Origin: Aculops lycopersici
Lineage: Eukaryota; Arthropoda; Arachnida; Trombidiformes; Eriophyidae
Assembly (NCBI GenBank): GCA_015350385.1
Contig: WNKI01000004.1
Coordinates: 2,141,149-2,205,148 of the forward strand
Direction: 5' to 3'
DNA length: 64,000 bases
Position numbers and translations under genes: made by a program. Of the stretch, positions 40,701 to 49,920 are shown in pieces; positions within the stretch are counted from its first letter, which is position 1, and every line of letters starts with the position of its first letter. The notes below the pieces were generated by a model. That model saw only the letters and a list, made by a program, of their open reading frames with translations. It made no database searches and was not told where the DNA came from.

Positions 40701-41747
40701 CAACAATAGAGTTGTTTCTCCGCGATAAATATTTAGTGACAAATCGTTAACAACCTCTACGTCATTGAAAGATTTGCTCAACCTGTTGATTTCTATTCCC
40801 TTCTCACGCTCACTAATTGACTGCTCAAAAAATTTGATGTTTCTCTTGGTTTCAGGTTCTAACTTACTGCTACTTTGACTAGACGACCTGTTAAATAGCA
40901 GGCCTTCAAGACAGAAGAGCGGCGACTTGATGTCTGCATCCTCTTGCCACGGACACACCTCCTCGAACCACCTGGCAAACAAATGAGCAATCAGAGACCA
41001 GACCACCATGGCAATCAAGATCAGTTTCACCGGCTGACTTACATACTTTCCATCTTGACTAACTCGAGTTTCATCGCAATGTTTGCAAACGGTGTAGCTA
41101 TCACATAAAATTGCTATTGATTCATAGGGTGAGATGGAGGCGAGAAATAACACCACTACCTTGAGAGGATCGCTAACTCTCACTGAGATCCAGAGGATTG
41201 CGTCATGAAAGAATACTTGCAAGAATAGCACTATCAATGAGAGTGGTGCAAATCTTGATGAGGTTAATATTGAGGAGCTAACAAAGATCCAGGCATTGAA
41301 ATGGATAACAAATAAGATGAATATGAGTCCTATTTCAAGATTTGACGCTAGTGATTCGGTAAATATATACCAGATGGACATATGAATGACGGATACTAAT
41401 ATTGGCAATAGTGTAAGTATAACACATATTGAATTTGCTAGATAATATGATCGCCGTCTAAGGCCCATGGAAATGAGCAAACTTTTCATTCCAAACTCAC
41501 GATCAATTGCTAGCCAATTGGCAAAGTGATAAAAGTGACTAACTGTAACAATCCAAATCATGATGGAGGGTAGGGTTTCGAAAGGGAAGCCGATATCCTT
41601 GAACTCCATTATAACGAAATAGTTGAGGCCAATAATAAGTGCCGGCCAGAGGAGTACCCGTAAAAGAGGCCATAGTGGCGTTCTTAGTTGAGAAATTGAG
41701 TATCTTCGAATTAAAGCCCATGTTTGGGTAGTAACAGATCGTGACAT
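37749..41747 (-). CDS. ABCA: ABC transporter subfamily A with reduced extracellular domains
   Basis: 1332 aa, single exon, full transporter TMD-NBD-TMD-NBD. NBD1: Walker A GHNGAGKTT (about 350), signature LSGGMKRK (about 446), Walker B ILILDEPSSGLDP (about 464), and the QHMEEAD switch. NBD2: Walker A GVNGAGKSTT (about 1031), signature LSGGTKRK (about 1131), Walker B LLALDEPTAGVDP (about 1155), SSHAMEECEA. The NBD text and the GGxKRKLxxAMAFxGN block are ABCA (ABCA3-like lipid exporters). Human ABCA members are 1550 residues or more with large extracellular domains. Here the loops after TM1 (about 10 residues) and TM7 (about 14) are minimal, explaining the short length. Both nucleotide sites look competent. 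Single-exon structure is unusual for an animal ABCA. Confidence 0.93.
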   Translation of the reverse strand: MSRSVTTQTWALIRRYSISQLRTPLWPLLRVLLWPALIIGLNYFVIMEFKDIGFPFETLPSIMIWIVTVSHFYHFANWLAIDREFGMKSLLISMGLRRRSYYLANSICVILTLLPILVSVIHMSIWYIFTESLASNLEIGLIFILFVIHFNAWIFVSSSILTSSRFAPLSLIVLFLQVFFHDAILWISVRVSDPLKVVVLFLASISPYESIAILCDSYTVCKHCDETRVSQDGKYVSQPVKLILIAMVVWSLIAHLFARWFEEVCPWQEDADIKSPLFCLEGLLFNRSSSQSSSKLEPETKRNIKFFEQSISEREKGIEINRLSKSFNDVEVVNDLSLNIYRGETTLLLGHNGAGKTTLMNIILGRLSPDKGRVIFKSSIFGKKRTSVGVCPQTSILDKYLNVRQHLELIIDIKNCDMAGYQKYAHIMATIEDVSLSQHVNKLPDQLSGGMKRKLSLAMAFVGNSTILILDEPSSGLDPDSRVFIWNAIRKYRADRTVLLSTQHMEEADYLGDRIAIMREGRIVCCGSSTFLTHIFGSGYKLRIECSPNRKDEILTLIRQYFKYAKTNNEDTKVIQAANKSTSVDIVVELGDGGSPEVEAKMINLLEKIESQSQSLGIKSHGLKSSSLEDVLMRTSDEELKANGAQDGNEIKTPAQVSLKMITNSTTDHIKNLTMPKVSKSSTKLSNLLSALLMKHINIYKRDWISLLIYRIAVPALMLLLLIHRWNTELLLTNEFYPHLLISLIVMHYIYYPTSERVSKFKAMQLTSDANFLLYWIAQFIADIPSALIGVLIVNLMLRLAAKIIFLQPIYQVHLILSAAMFMLHISSSIFSYVISTMFKEASVGYFCMLLASSWFINRVLLLFRLAVKRDLSFINNILLRVFTAILPTDAYQYIVHGLSADCYVKPETTNKCVVRSDLTISPIIFGFSALFGQAIVYSLLLYIVESNNLDLWYYLNPKYYLKTPISIAQEFQEIDQDVQDEMCKAMNLIKNVSTNTHSLVAADLKKSYVRGKPVINDLSFTVNRGECFGLLGVNGAGKSTTFSIIAAEIGLDSGRIWLNGHYITDNIDTYRSKLGYGPQSNPDMSLSPYEALCLMARLRSVDVQNIPSLVNSALEVLDMSEHSHKTVKSLSGGTKRKLALGMAFIGNPSLLALDEPTAGVDPIARRGIWQLLKSLRSHGGVSVVISSHAMEECEAICDRVAIMARGRLRCIGSFLHLRSKFSQGCSIKVQFSQAKLLGSNGTLSESYLTINEIILELKSSLESVLGAAVRLVDTNINSATFNISDDHVKRSTLFKILKQAKRKHANLSYMINDSSLQDIFIALAREQQELS

Positions 41748-42777
41748 TATATTGCAGTTTCTTTACCAATTTGAGACAATCTATTGCAAGATAGGTTGGT
41801 TTATAATTGACAAGAAGTATTTTGGATGCTATAAATAGAATCGTTACTCTTTCAAGGTAGCCGGATCTAATTGTTATGGTGGTTGTTTCATTTCATTTGA
41901 TTCTTGCCTCACACTTCCTCGTATTATTTGAGCATGTATTTATCTTCTCGTTCTCTGAAATCCAATGCCTGCCCCTCTAAACAATGGGTTAGTTTCTTAT
42001 CTCTCTTGGACATCGATATAACCAGCCGTGAGGTCTACACAAAGCACTAGCTTTCGGTCTGGCTTTGAACTTAATTGTGAGAGATTGGTCCACATTCTTG
42101 CTCCTGAATGTGTGTAGTTTACTTATTTGATACAAAAGCCAAAAGTTCATGATAAAAGGGAATAATTTTGTTCAGGATATCCATTGATTTAGATTTTCAC
42201 CCCCTGAGGCACTTTTTCTTCCCCTTTGAAGGCCAAGATTTTTTTCATGCAAGGGATAAACTGGGGATAATGGAGAGAGACGACAAAAATTCCCCGTATT
42301 CTCCTGCACGAAACAAGCTCAATCGTGCAAATGTTGCTGTTTTTGGTCAAATTGCACGTTTTGTTGTTTTGTTTTGGGCTACTAAAAACAGTCTGATGAT
42401 GAAAATAAACCTCAATGACCGTATTACAAACGGGAGCTATCCGCACTACCGGTATAGTGGAGTTGGTGTGCCCCCGCATTTGGCACTGTGTAAGAATTTT
42501 GCACGTGAGCGCCATACAGTTTATCAAGTTGTCAACTAATGAATGGGAAACCCTTGCACAGCCAGTATGGTGCATATCACAGGGACACTGGTCGCGATCT
42601 CGTTGCCAACGCCAACAATCTGATGCTACAAACTTTGGTATTGATTGCGATATCAAGTTGCCGAATGCCACGTTAACGTCCCATGGCATCCCGCGTCGAC
42701 CATACACACGGCGTGAATCTCATATCAGATATATAACATCAATTTTATTTAAAGAATTTATCAACAAAGTTAGAACA
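41748..42777. other. Intergenic region
   Basis: About 1 kb between the ABCA start and the CaV stop (both minus). Overlapping open frames of 120-172 codons occur on both strands, but none resembles a protein. The CaV polyadenylation signal (reverse AATAAA, 42744-42749) is near its right end. Confidence 0.5.
42744..42749 (-). terminator. Polyadenylation signal of the CaV gene
   Basis: Reverse-complement AATAAA about 30 bp after the channel stop codon, a very short 3' UTR for so large a gene. Confidence 0.5.
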
Positions 42778-45700
42778 TCAGCGCCCCTGTTGGTTTTGCT
42801 GATTACGGCGCAGAATATTGCCTGCCGCTTGCTCCAGTTCATCGGGTGTCATGCCGAGAGCATTGATTAGCTCACCTCGCGCCGTTCTCATCAAGTCAGC
42901 CGAGTACCTATTATAGTTGCCAAGTCCGGCTTGCTCGTAAAGCAACCTGTTGAGATTACTTCCGGGCGAGGCCGATACTTCGCCTCCCATTGCTGTGTAA
43001 TAGCCGCCAACCGGGGAGCTCATGAGCACAGCCGGCTCCGGTTCGCCCAGGTAAACGCCGCCATACAAGTCGCGACTTCCGCCATAACTCGGCGAGCTGG
43101 TTGTGTTTCTCAATTGCTGGTTATTGTTACCTGAGCCAACATGCGCTGACTGCGATCTGTTGTCATTGTAATGATCCATGTTTAGCGATCTCAAATGCTG
43201 ATGCTGGTCCATTGTCAAACTTGCCATTGAGTAGGGACTTGCGGCGAAGGAGCTGCTCGCTAGTGGCATCTGTTGCGCAGACGACGAAGGCAAAGCTCCG
43301 TTTAGTGTCACCTCACTTCCGGGCAACTGGAGTCGCTTGCCCCGAACGGTGGACCAAACTGAGCCGAAAAGCGAATGATTACGTCGATGAGTTGGCTCCT
43401 CGTCCGGCGATCCAAAGTTATCTTCGTCCAGATTACCGGAAATAGCTCGCCTAATCTTCGGTCCAAACTCATGCAAGCCTCTGATACCTGCTTGCAAGGC
43501 CACCGTGTTGGCATCCTCGTGGTTTCCGGCCCTCTCCCGTTCAATCTTCTTTTTCTTGAAGCGCCGGAAGTAGTCCTGAATGAGGAAAGTGGCGTAAAAC
43601 TTGCCCACCGTGACATCCTCGTCGCTTGCCGGCGGAACTACCTCGTCCAGTAGCTTGCTAGGTGTGCGTTTCCAAATCTTTCGTATTATAGCTCGCAGTT
43701 GCTCGTTACAGTCGTCGATATTTCCGTCCGTCTTTATATGAAGCGAGGTTCTGACGATGGCAAAGAGAGTGGCGTTAAACATTACAGTACCATCGTTGTT
43801 CAACGGCATATTCATGCTAACCAATCGCTTGCAAGCGATCCTATGAGGACACAGTTTTCCGAAACCCAGTGGCGGGGAAATCTTCCGCAACAAGGTGACC
43901 ACATCCAAATGCTTGATGCGTCCCTTTGCGTCCGGATCATACTCGGACCAAAGTCTAACAAACTCCTCCAAATGATGGGGACCCAGGATTGACCAATCTC
44001 TTGTTAGGTAATCGAAGTTATCCATGATGACAGCCACAAATAAATTGATGATGAGGAAGGAGCAGAGCACATAGAATGTGATGAAGTAGGGCACAGCAAA
44101 GTCTGTGCCACAAATGGGCTCAGCACTATCTCCACCATCAAGGGGCGATTCCGTGGTAGTTGTGGTGGTTGTAGTTGCATTATGTCTCTTAAATTGACTT
44201 AAATACTCATGTGATCTCCTCAGTCCCAGGTAATCGGTTCTGTTACTTTCAGCACCACCGCCACCTGTTGTCCCATTCACATAGAGATCACTGTAAACTC
44301 TGAGACTGGAGGTCGCATTCTTACGTAACCAGTTTACATTGGCAACCACTGAGTTGTGAATCACAGTCAGTGGTTTCTCAGAGTCGCCATATTTGGTTAG
44401 TGTAACACCCAAGTGGGGAGTTCTCAATGAACTCGGCTTGGTTGTCGTGGTTGGCATTGGAATTGGTGGTGCGGTTTGAGCTGAAGTTGTTGTCGTGGCG
44501 CTCGTGGTTGTGGTCGCATTAGGAGTGGGATTTTCAATGATCAGTGAGTCGCCGTTTCCTGTTATCACCACTGGCTCGTCCTCTATGGATCTGGGGTCGC
44601 ATTTGGCATCCGCCGAGTGCATGCAGGCTAACATAACCAGCTGCCACGCCTCACCTGTTGCCGAGCGAAAGAGCACGAGGATGGCTTGCGGAAAGGTTTG
44701 GAAGTTATTGTTGCGATGGATTTCGGTGTCATCATTGAGAGCAATCTTGCCGAAAACTTGCATTCCAATGACTGCATAAATAAAGAACAACATTAGAATC
44801 AACAAGGCGACATAGGGCAAAGCTTGGAACGACTTGACGAATGTCCAAAGCAGTGTCTTGATTCCCTCTCCTCTACTCAATAACTTGATCAACCGCATTA
44901 CTCTAAATAAACGGAAAAAGTTAATGCTAATGAAGTTTTTGGCCTCAATCTGGGCTGCATGTTGTTGCTGCTGCTGCTGTTGCTGAAAGCTATTGATTGG
45001 TTGGGTAAGAAACGACCACCTGCCGGGTGGGTGGCCTCCAGGTGTTGAAGTCGAGTTGGATGGAGTGAATGCGCTAGCAATGGGATTCTCCGCCTTACTG
45101 TAGGCAATGTCAATAATACTACCCAACACAATGGCAAAGTCGAAGCAATTCCAGGGATCGCTAAAGTAATTCTTGAATTTAAAAGCAATCACCTTGAGCA
45201 GTGACTCTAGTGCAAACAGCAAAGTAAATATAATATTTAAAGTGTCCAAAACCGCCGAATAAGCTGGCGGTTGGCCGTGATACTTCATCGCCAGTGTAAT
45301 AGTGTTGACCATAATCAATACCATGATAAAATATTCAAACGATTTTGAGGTTACAAAGGACCAAACTTTGTATTGAAACTTTTGATGCGGTATATAGCGA
45401 CGATTGGGTCTCGCCTTGAGGGCAAACTCAATGCAGGCTCGCTGATTCTTGTCCAATTCACAATTTTTGTACTCCTGTTCACCTTCATTCTGGAATGTGA
45501 CAATGACAAAACCAACAAAGATATTGACCATAAAAAATGCAACCACAATGATGTAGATTATAAAGAACACCGCAACCACCTGGCGGTGATTCAACAGGCC
45601 GCCGACGTCCTCTGCGGTTGAGTCAATGGCCACGTAGAGTAAATTTGGCCACCCCTCAAAGGTGGACACGGTAAAGAGGGTCAGCATTCCCTGGCCAACA

Positions 45701-48700
45701 TCGTTGAAGTTAAACTCGTTCAATTGCCAACTTCGTTCGTCCATCTTGGGTAAATCTATGTCGGCCGATTGGAAGTATAGCCTGTGAGCAACGCAATCTT
45801 CGCGCGTCAACTTGCTCGTATCGGTGCAAGAGTAAAAGGTTCCCTTGAATAGCTGGACTCCGATGGTGGCAAACATAAAGTTCAATAGGAAGGTGATGAG
45901 TATAATATTACCAATGGTCTTGATGGCCACAATGACGCAACTAACCACATGCTTCAATCCTTTAGCTCTATTGATAGCCCTCAGTGGTCTCATAACTCGA
46001 ACCACTCGGAAAATCTTGATCACCGAGAGTTTTTGGAGAAAGGTGAAGGAGAGTAGGGAGCAGCAGACGACAAATAGATCCAACATGTTGAAGGCACTGC
46101 GACAGAATGATCCCTCGTGTAGAACAAATCCATCGGTTATGGTCTTGAGGGCAATTTCAATTGTAAAGATAGTGGTAAATCCAACGTCAAATAAATTGAG
46201 TACATTATTCCGATACGAGTGCTCGATGATGGGATCCTCAGCAGCTAACATGGCCGACGAGATTAGAATGCAAACCAAAACCACGTTGCTGAAATACCTG
46301 TGATTAATTACCTTGTGACAGAACCTTCTAAATTTGTTCTCATGAGTGAATATAAAGAACGAGGTAAACTTTGGTATTGGCTTAACTTTGGTCTTAATTC
46401 TACCCAACTCACTCATTCTCCTTGGCCTAAGTCTTGGTTTAAACTTGACCTCTGATTCGGGAGCACCAACACTCGAGGCGTCCGCTTCGGACGGCGGATG
46501 CTGATCAATCATTCCCGCCTGGCCGTTTTCAATTTCATTGTTCGACGACGATGACTGCTGTTGGTTCGACTTGTTAACATTGACCCCGTTAGCATTAGTC
46601 CCAATGACTTTGGCCTTGAGCTTGCTCCCTTGCGGCGGCCCCGTGGCGGGCACCTGCAACAAGTTACTCGTGCCCTTTGTACCTGGAGTTGGCTCTTGCT
46701 TTGTCGTCGTGTTGGTGGTGGTTGTATTCTGATTGCTCTTGTCACCTGTGGACTCGCCACCTGTTGCTTTACGACGACTATCCTCGCTTGCTGTGTCAGT
46801 GTCGATCTCGAGCTCAGCATCGAGCTCATCATCTTCCTCGTCGTCAATCTCGCCGTCCTCATCGTCCTCGCCGAGCTCCCCGTCGACATCCTCCAATTCC
46901 TCGTCATCGTCAACTTCGTCCTCGTCGTCTTCCTCGTCCTCGTCAACATCCTCAAAATCTTCCTCCTCGTTCTCTTCCTTGTCTTTTGTGCTTGTCTTAA
47001 GCTTAGCCTCATTCTTTCCGCCGGAAGTTCCTTGGGCCTTCTCACCTGTTGGCGTGTCTTTCGGCTCATTGATTGCGGGCACATTCTTCGATGATTTTGT
47101 CTTGTCTGGATCCAAGTTGGGATCCTTGTCGATTCCAGGTGCATATTTGATCTTTTTCTTCAATCGACGCAACTTGCTCAGCCGTCGACGTCTCTTCAAA
47201 GCCTTCAACTTAGCCTTGTTCTCCTCCTTCTGTCTCTCGGCGTCTCCCTCGGCTTCGCCCTCCGCTTTCTCTATGGCCGTCAAGTTTTCTCCATCCGCCA
47301 AATTGTCAACTGCAATGGCCAAGAAAACGTTTAGCAGGATGTAGTTACCGCAAATGAATAGGACGATAAAGAATAGACTGGCCCAAATACCGATTGAATT
47401 AACTCCACCATAAGCGTTGATTCCAATGTACATAACCTCGTTCCAATCTTCGCCTGTCAATATTTGGAACACAGTTAACAGCGACTGGCTAAATGTATCA
47501 AAATTACTTCGGTGCATCTCCTCTATTCCCGATGTAGTTTCGGCAAACTTTCCGCCAAAAACTTGCATACCCAACAGGGCAAATATAACTATGAACAGGA
47601 ACAATAGTAGCAGCAAACTTGCAATTGCTCTCATTGAGTTGATTAGAGAAGCGACCAAATTTCTCAGGGAAAACCAGTACTTGGTTACCTTGAATATTCT
47701 CAACAAGCGGACACATCTCAGCACCGAGACTCCAAGTGGCATCATGATGTTCAAATTGGTTAGTAGCAATTCTAAAATCGACGATATAACCACAAAGCAG
47801 TCAAATCTGTTGAATAAACTAACAAAATATCCCTGAAATCCTAGTGAGTACATCTTGAGGAACATTTCAAGCGTAAATAGGGTGACAAATATCCTATTGC
47901 ACATCTCCTGAAAGTCATCCAACCACAACGGCTGCCGATAGTGTTCAGAAACAAGGGTTAGTGTGTTCAAAAAGACCAGCACAATCACTGCCCAGTACAA
48001 GGTTTGCGACTTGCACCACTTCCGGCACCTTCTTCTAACCCTTCGGTTGGTTCTGCCCAATTGGCGCTTGTATGTGGCCCAGTTGCTAAACAGGTTGCCG
48101 CAACAGGTTGATCCTAGTGCCGCGCCAACCGAGTTACCTGTTGTGCGGCCATCGGCGCTAGGTTGCGATTGGAGCTGGTTTAAATTTTGCTGACTATTGG
48201 CCATGCGAGAACTGAATAGAGTATCTCCTCTCAATCTGGATACTTTTGATGAGGCTTGAAACAAACGAGCAAACATGTTGTTAACACTCTGAATATCGAC
48301 CTTCTCCTGTTCTGTTGTGCTCACCTGATCGAAGCTAATCGAGGCACTTGAATTTGGTCTTTGCTGTTGATTTTGTTGTTGTTGTTGTTGTTGCTGCTGC
48401 TGCTGCTGCTGCTCCCTTTGGGATAACATGGCGGCCAGTTGGCGGCGTTGACTTTGAAACTGTTGGACTTGAGCAAGAGTGGGCGTGGCGCCACCTGCTA
48501 ACTGACTCAATGGCGACTGACCCTTTGGGTAGTGGTGAGGATGATGCTGCGCGCCCAGGTAACCTGCAACCCCGCCACCTGCGCCAGTTGCATAATCTGG
48601 CTCAATATCCTCAGCGTGCGTAATCCAATCCAAATAACCCCTTAGATCCTCCTCGATTTGCTTCTTCTCGCGCAACTTGTGAAAGTCGCCTCTAGCCTTG

Positions 48701-49920
48701 GCCTTCTCTCTCTCCTTCGAGAACTCACCCGACAGAACACCAAGAACCAAGTTCATAACGAAGAAGGAGCCAACAATAACAAGTGAGATGAAATAGATCC
48801 AAGGCCAGGAGTTTCCAATGGCGTCGTTTATGTTGTACATCACGGTGGTCCATCCCTCGTTTGTTACACACTGAAATACAGTCAACATGGCGAGACCAAA
48901 GTTGTCAAAGTTTGTGATGCCAAAATTGGGACCCTCCCATCCGCCGCGACACTCTAGGTTTTGGCTCTCGTCGCATTTGAATCCATTGATTCCGCATGGA
49001 TGCGGAGCGTCCATTAGATCGCCTGTGATTACGTTTACACAAGTTTGATGCATCTTGCCGCTAAACAACTCGAGGCCAATGATTGCGTAGATAACAATGA
49101 CAAATATAACTAAAAGCGCGATATGCAATAAGGGGAGCATTGCCTTAACAATGGAGTTCAACACGATCTGTAACGAGGGAACCCCACTAACCAAACGGAG
49201 CGGCCTTAGCACTCTGAATGCTCTGAATGCCTTAACGTCAAAGTTTCCCTCCTTTTGAAACAAACTCAACAGGGTGGAGAAAATACCCACAACCACAATG
49301 ATAAAATCTAACACGTTCCAGGCGGAGCTCAGGTAGGCGCCCTGGTGAAAGGCAAATCCGTAGGCTATAATTTTCATTACACACTCAACTGTAAATATAA
49401 CCAAAAATATGTATTCAATCAATTCTAATAGAGAGTTTGTCTGATTTGAGTCACCATTTGGATATGGAGTGTAGAAGCCTAAAACGAAACAATTCAAAAT
49501 GATTGCAAACAATATAAACCAATCAAATGGTTTCCAATCCACAATACTAATACACAATCGTCTAATTGGATTCTGCAATGTTAAATAATACAATGATATT
49601 GGAGGCTTATCCATTGGCTTTGGCACCTTCCTTTGAGGCCTCTGTTTTTGAGCTCGCTCCGCCGTCGAGGAGACCGCCGCTTGAATGATTGCCGATGGGT
49701 TACTTGGATCATTTGGGTTTTGTTGGCTTGGTGTTGATGGCAACAGGCCATTGTTATTGTTGCCTCCATTTGCTGTTGCTGCAACTACAGGTGCAAATGG
49801 AGTTGTTGGAGTAGCACTGGTTCCTAAGATTCGACTACTTTTATCACTACTTCTTGATGTGAATTGGGTTTGCTGGGGTGTTGCCATCTTGACAAAACTC
49901 GAGCTACGACATAAATACAA
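42778..49920 (-). CDS. Ca-alpha1D: L-type voltage-gated Ca2+ channel alpha-1 subunit (CaV1)
   Basis: 2380 aa in one exon. Four six-segment repeats are present, with S4 arginine/lysine arrays (e.g. FRAFRVLRPLRLV near residue 230). The selectivity glutamates are all kept: E355 (VTNEGW), E824 (LTGEDW), E1422 (STFEGW) and E1757 (ATGEAW). The I-II linker has the beta-subunit AID (EEDLRGYLDWITHAED, about 421-438). The C-terminus has the EF-hand/pre-IQ region (DYLTRDWSILGPHHLEEF, MNMPLNNDGTVMF), the calmodulin IQ helix (ATFLIQDYFRRFKKKK, about 2110) and EFGPKIRRAISGNL, all typical of CaV1. Odd features: polyglutamine in the I-II linker (about 503-518) and IV S3-S4 loop, a 70-residue acidic run in the II-III linker, and a Thr/Asn-rich extracellular insert before IVS6. 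The second ATG (residue 12) may be the true start. Confidence 0.97.
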   Translation of the reverse strand: MYLCRSSSFVKMATPQQTQFTSRSSDKSSRILGTSATPTTPFAPVVAATANGGNNNNGLLPSTPSQQNPNDPSNPSAIIQAAVSSTAERAQKQRPQRKVPKPMDKPPISLYYLTLQNPIRRLCISIVDWKPFDWFILFAIILNCFVLGFYTPYPNGDSNQTNSLLELIEYIFLVIFTVECVMKIIAYGFAFHQGAYLSSAWNVLDFIIVVVGIFSTLLSLFQKEGNFDVKAFRAFRVLRPLRLVSGVPSLQIVLNSIVKAMLPLLHIALLVIFVIVIYAIIGLELFSGKMHQTCVNVITGDLMDAPHPCGINGFKCDESQNLECRGGWEGPNFGITNFDNFGLAMLTVFQCVTNEGWTTVMYNINDAIGNSWPWIYFISLVIVGSFFVMNLVLGVLSGEFSKEREKAKARGDFHKLREKKQIEEDLRGYLDWITHAEDIEPDYATGAGGGVAGYLGAQHHPHHYPKGQSPLSQLAGGATPTLAQVQQFQSQRRQLAAMLSQREQQQQQQQQQQQQQNQQQRPNSSASISFDQVSTTEQEKVDIQSVNNMFARLFQASSKVSRLRGDTLFSSRMANSQQNLNQLQSQPSADGRTTGNSVGAALGSTCCGNLFSNWATYKRQLGRTNRRVRRRCRKWCKSQTLYWAVIVLVFLNTLTLVSEHYRQPLWLDDFQEMCNRIFVTLFTLEMFLKMYSLGFQGYFVSLFNRFDCFVVISSILELLLTNLNIMMPLGVSVLRCVRLLRIFKVTKYWFSLRNLVASLINSMRAIASLLLLLFLFIVIFALLGMQVFGGKFAETTSGIEEMHRSNFDTFSQSLLTVFQILTGEDWNEVMYIGINAYGGVNSIGIWASLFFIVLFICGNYILLNVFLAIAVDNLADGENLTAIEKAEGEAEGDAERQKEENKAKLKALKRRRRLSKLRRLKKKIKYAPGIDKDPNLDPDKTKSSKNVPAINEPKDTPTGEKAQGTSGGKNEAKLKTSTKDKEENEEEDFEDVDEDEEDDEDEVDDDEELEDVDGELGEDDEDGEIDDEEDDELDAELEIDTDTASEDSRRKATGGESTGDKSNQNTTTTNTTTKQEPTPGTKGTSNLLQVPATGPPQGSKLKAKVIGTNANGVNVNKSNQQQSSSSNNEIENGQAGMIDQHPPSEADASSVGAPESEVKFKPRLRPRRMSELGRIKTKVKPIPKFTSFFIFTHENKFRRFCHKVINHRYFSNVVLVCILISSAMLAAEDPIIEHSYRNNVLNLFDVGFTTIFTIEIALKTITDGFVLHEGSFCRSAFNMLDLFVVCCSLLSFTFLQKLSVIKIFRVVRVMRPLRAINRAKGLKHVVSCVIVAIKTIGNIILITFLLNFMFATIGVQLFKGTFYSCTDTSKLTREDCVAHRLYFQSADIDLPKMDERSWQLNEFNFNDVGQGMLTLFTVSTFEGWPNLLYVAIDSTAEDVGGLLNHRQVVAVFFIIYIIVVAFFMVNIFVGFVIVTFQNEGEQEYKNCELDKNQRACIEFALKARPNRRYIPHQKFQYKVWSFVTSKSFEYFIMVLIMVNTITLAMKYHGQPPAYSAVLDTLNIIFTLLFALESLLKVIAFKFKNYFSDPWNCFDFAIVLGSIIDIAYSKAENPIASAFTPSNSTSTPGGHPPGRWSFLTQPINSFQQQQQQQQHAAQIEAKNFISINFFRLFRVMRLIKLLSRGEGIKTLLWTFVKSFQALPYVALLILMLFFIYAVIGMQVFGKIALNDDTEIHRNNNFQTFPQAILVLFRSATGEAWQLVMLACMHSADAKCDPRSIEDEPVVITGNGDSLIIENPTPNATTTTSATTTTSAQTAPPIPMPTTTTKPSSLRTPHLGVTLTKYGDSEKPLTVIHNSVVANVNWLRKNATSSLRVYSDLYVNGTTGGGGAESNRTDYLGLRRSHEYLSQFKRHNATTTTTTTTESPLDGGDSAEPICGTDFAVPYFITFYVLCSFLIINLFVAVIMDNFDYLTRDWSILGPHHLEEFVRLWSEYDPDAKGRIKHLDVVTLLRKISPPLGFGKLCPHRIACKRLVSMNMPLNNDGTVMFNATLFAIVRTSLHIKTDGNIDDCNEQLRAIIRKIWKRTPSKLLDEVVPPASDEDVTVGKFYATFLIQDYFRRFKKKKIERERAGNHEDANTVALQAGIRGLHEFGPKIRRAISGNLDEDNFGSPDEEPTHRRNHSLFGSVWSTVRGKRLQLPGSEVTLNGALPSSSAQQMPLASSSFAASPYSMASLTMDQHQHLRSLNMDHYNDNRSQSAHVGSGNNNQQLRNTTSSPSYGGSRDLYGGVYLGEPEPAVLMSSPVGGYYTAMGGEVSASPGSNLNRLLYEQAGLGNYNRYSADLMRTARGELINALGMTPDELEQAAGNILRRNQQNQQGR

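Noticed and set aside
42189..42707. 172-codon open frame on the minus strand between ABCA and CaV
   Set aside because: Overlapped by 123- and 151-codon frames on the other strand, no domain or signal peptide, no family resemblance; probably chance in stop-poor DNA.
46509..47344. Long open frames (up to 211 codons) on both strands opposite or alternate to CaV
   Set aside because: They are shadows of the acidic Asp/Glu tract of the channel, giving Ser/Arg-rich nonsense translations.
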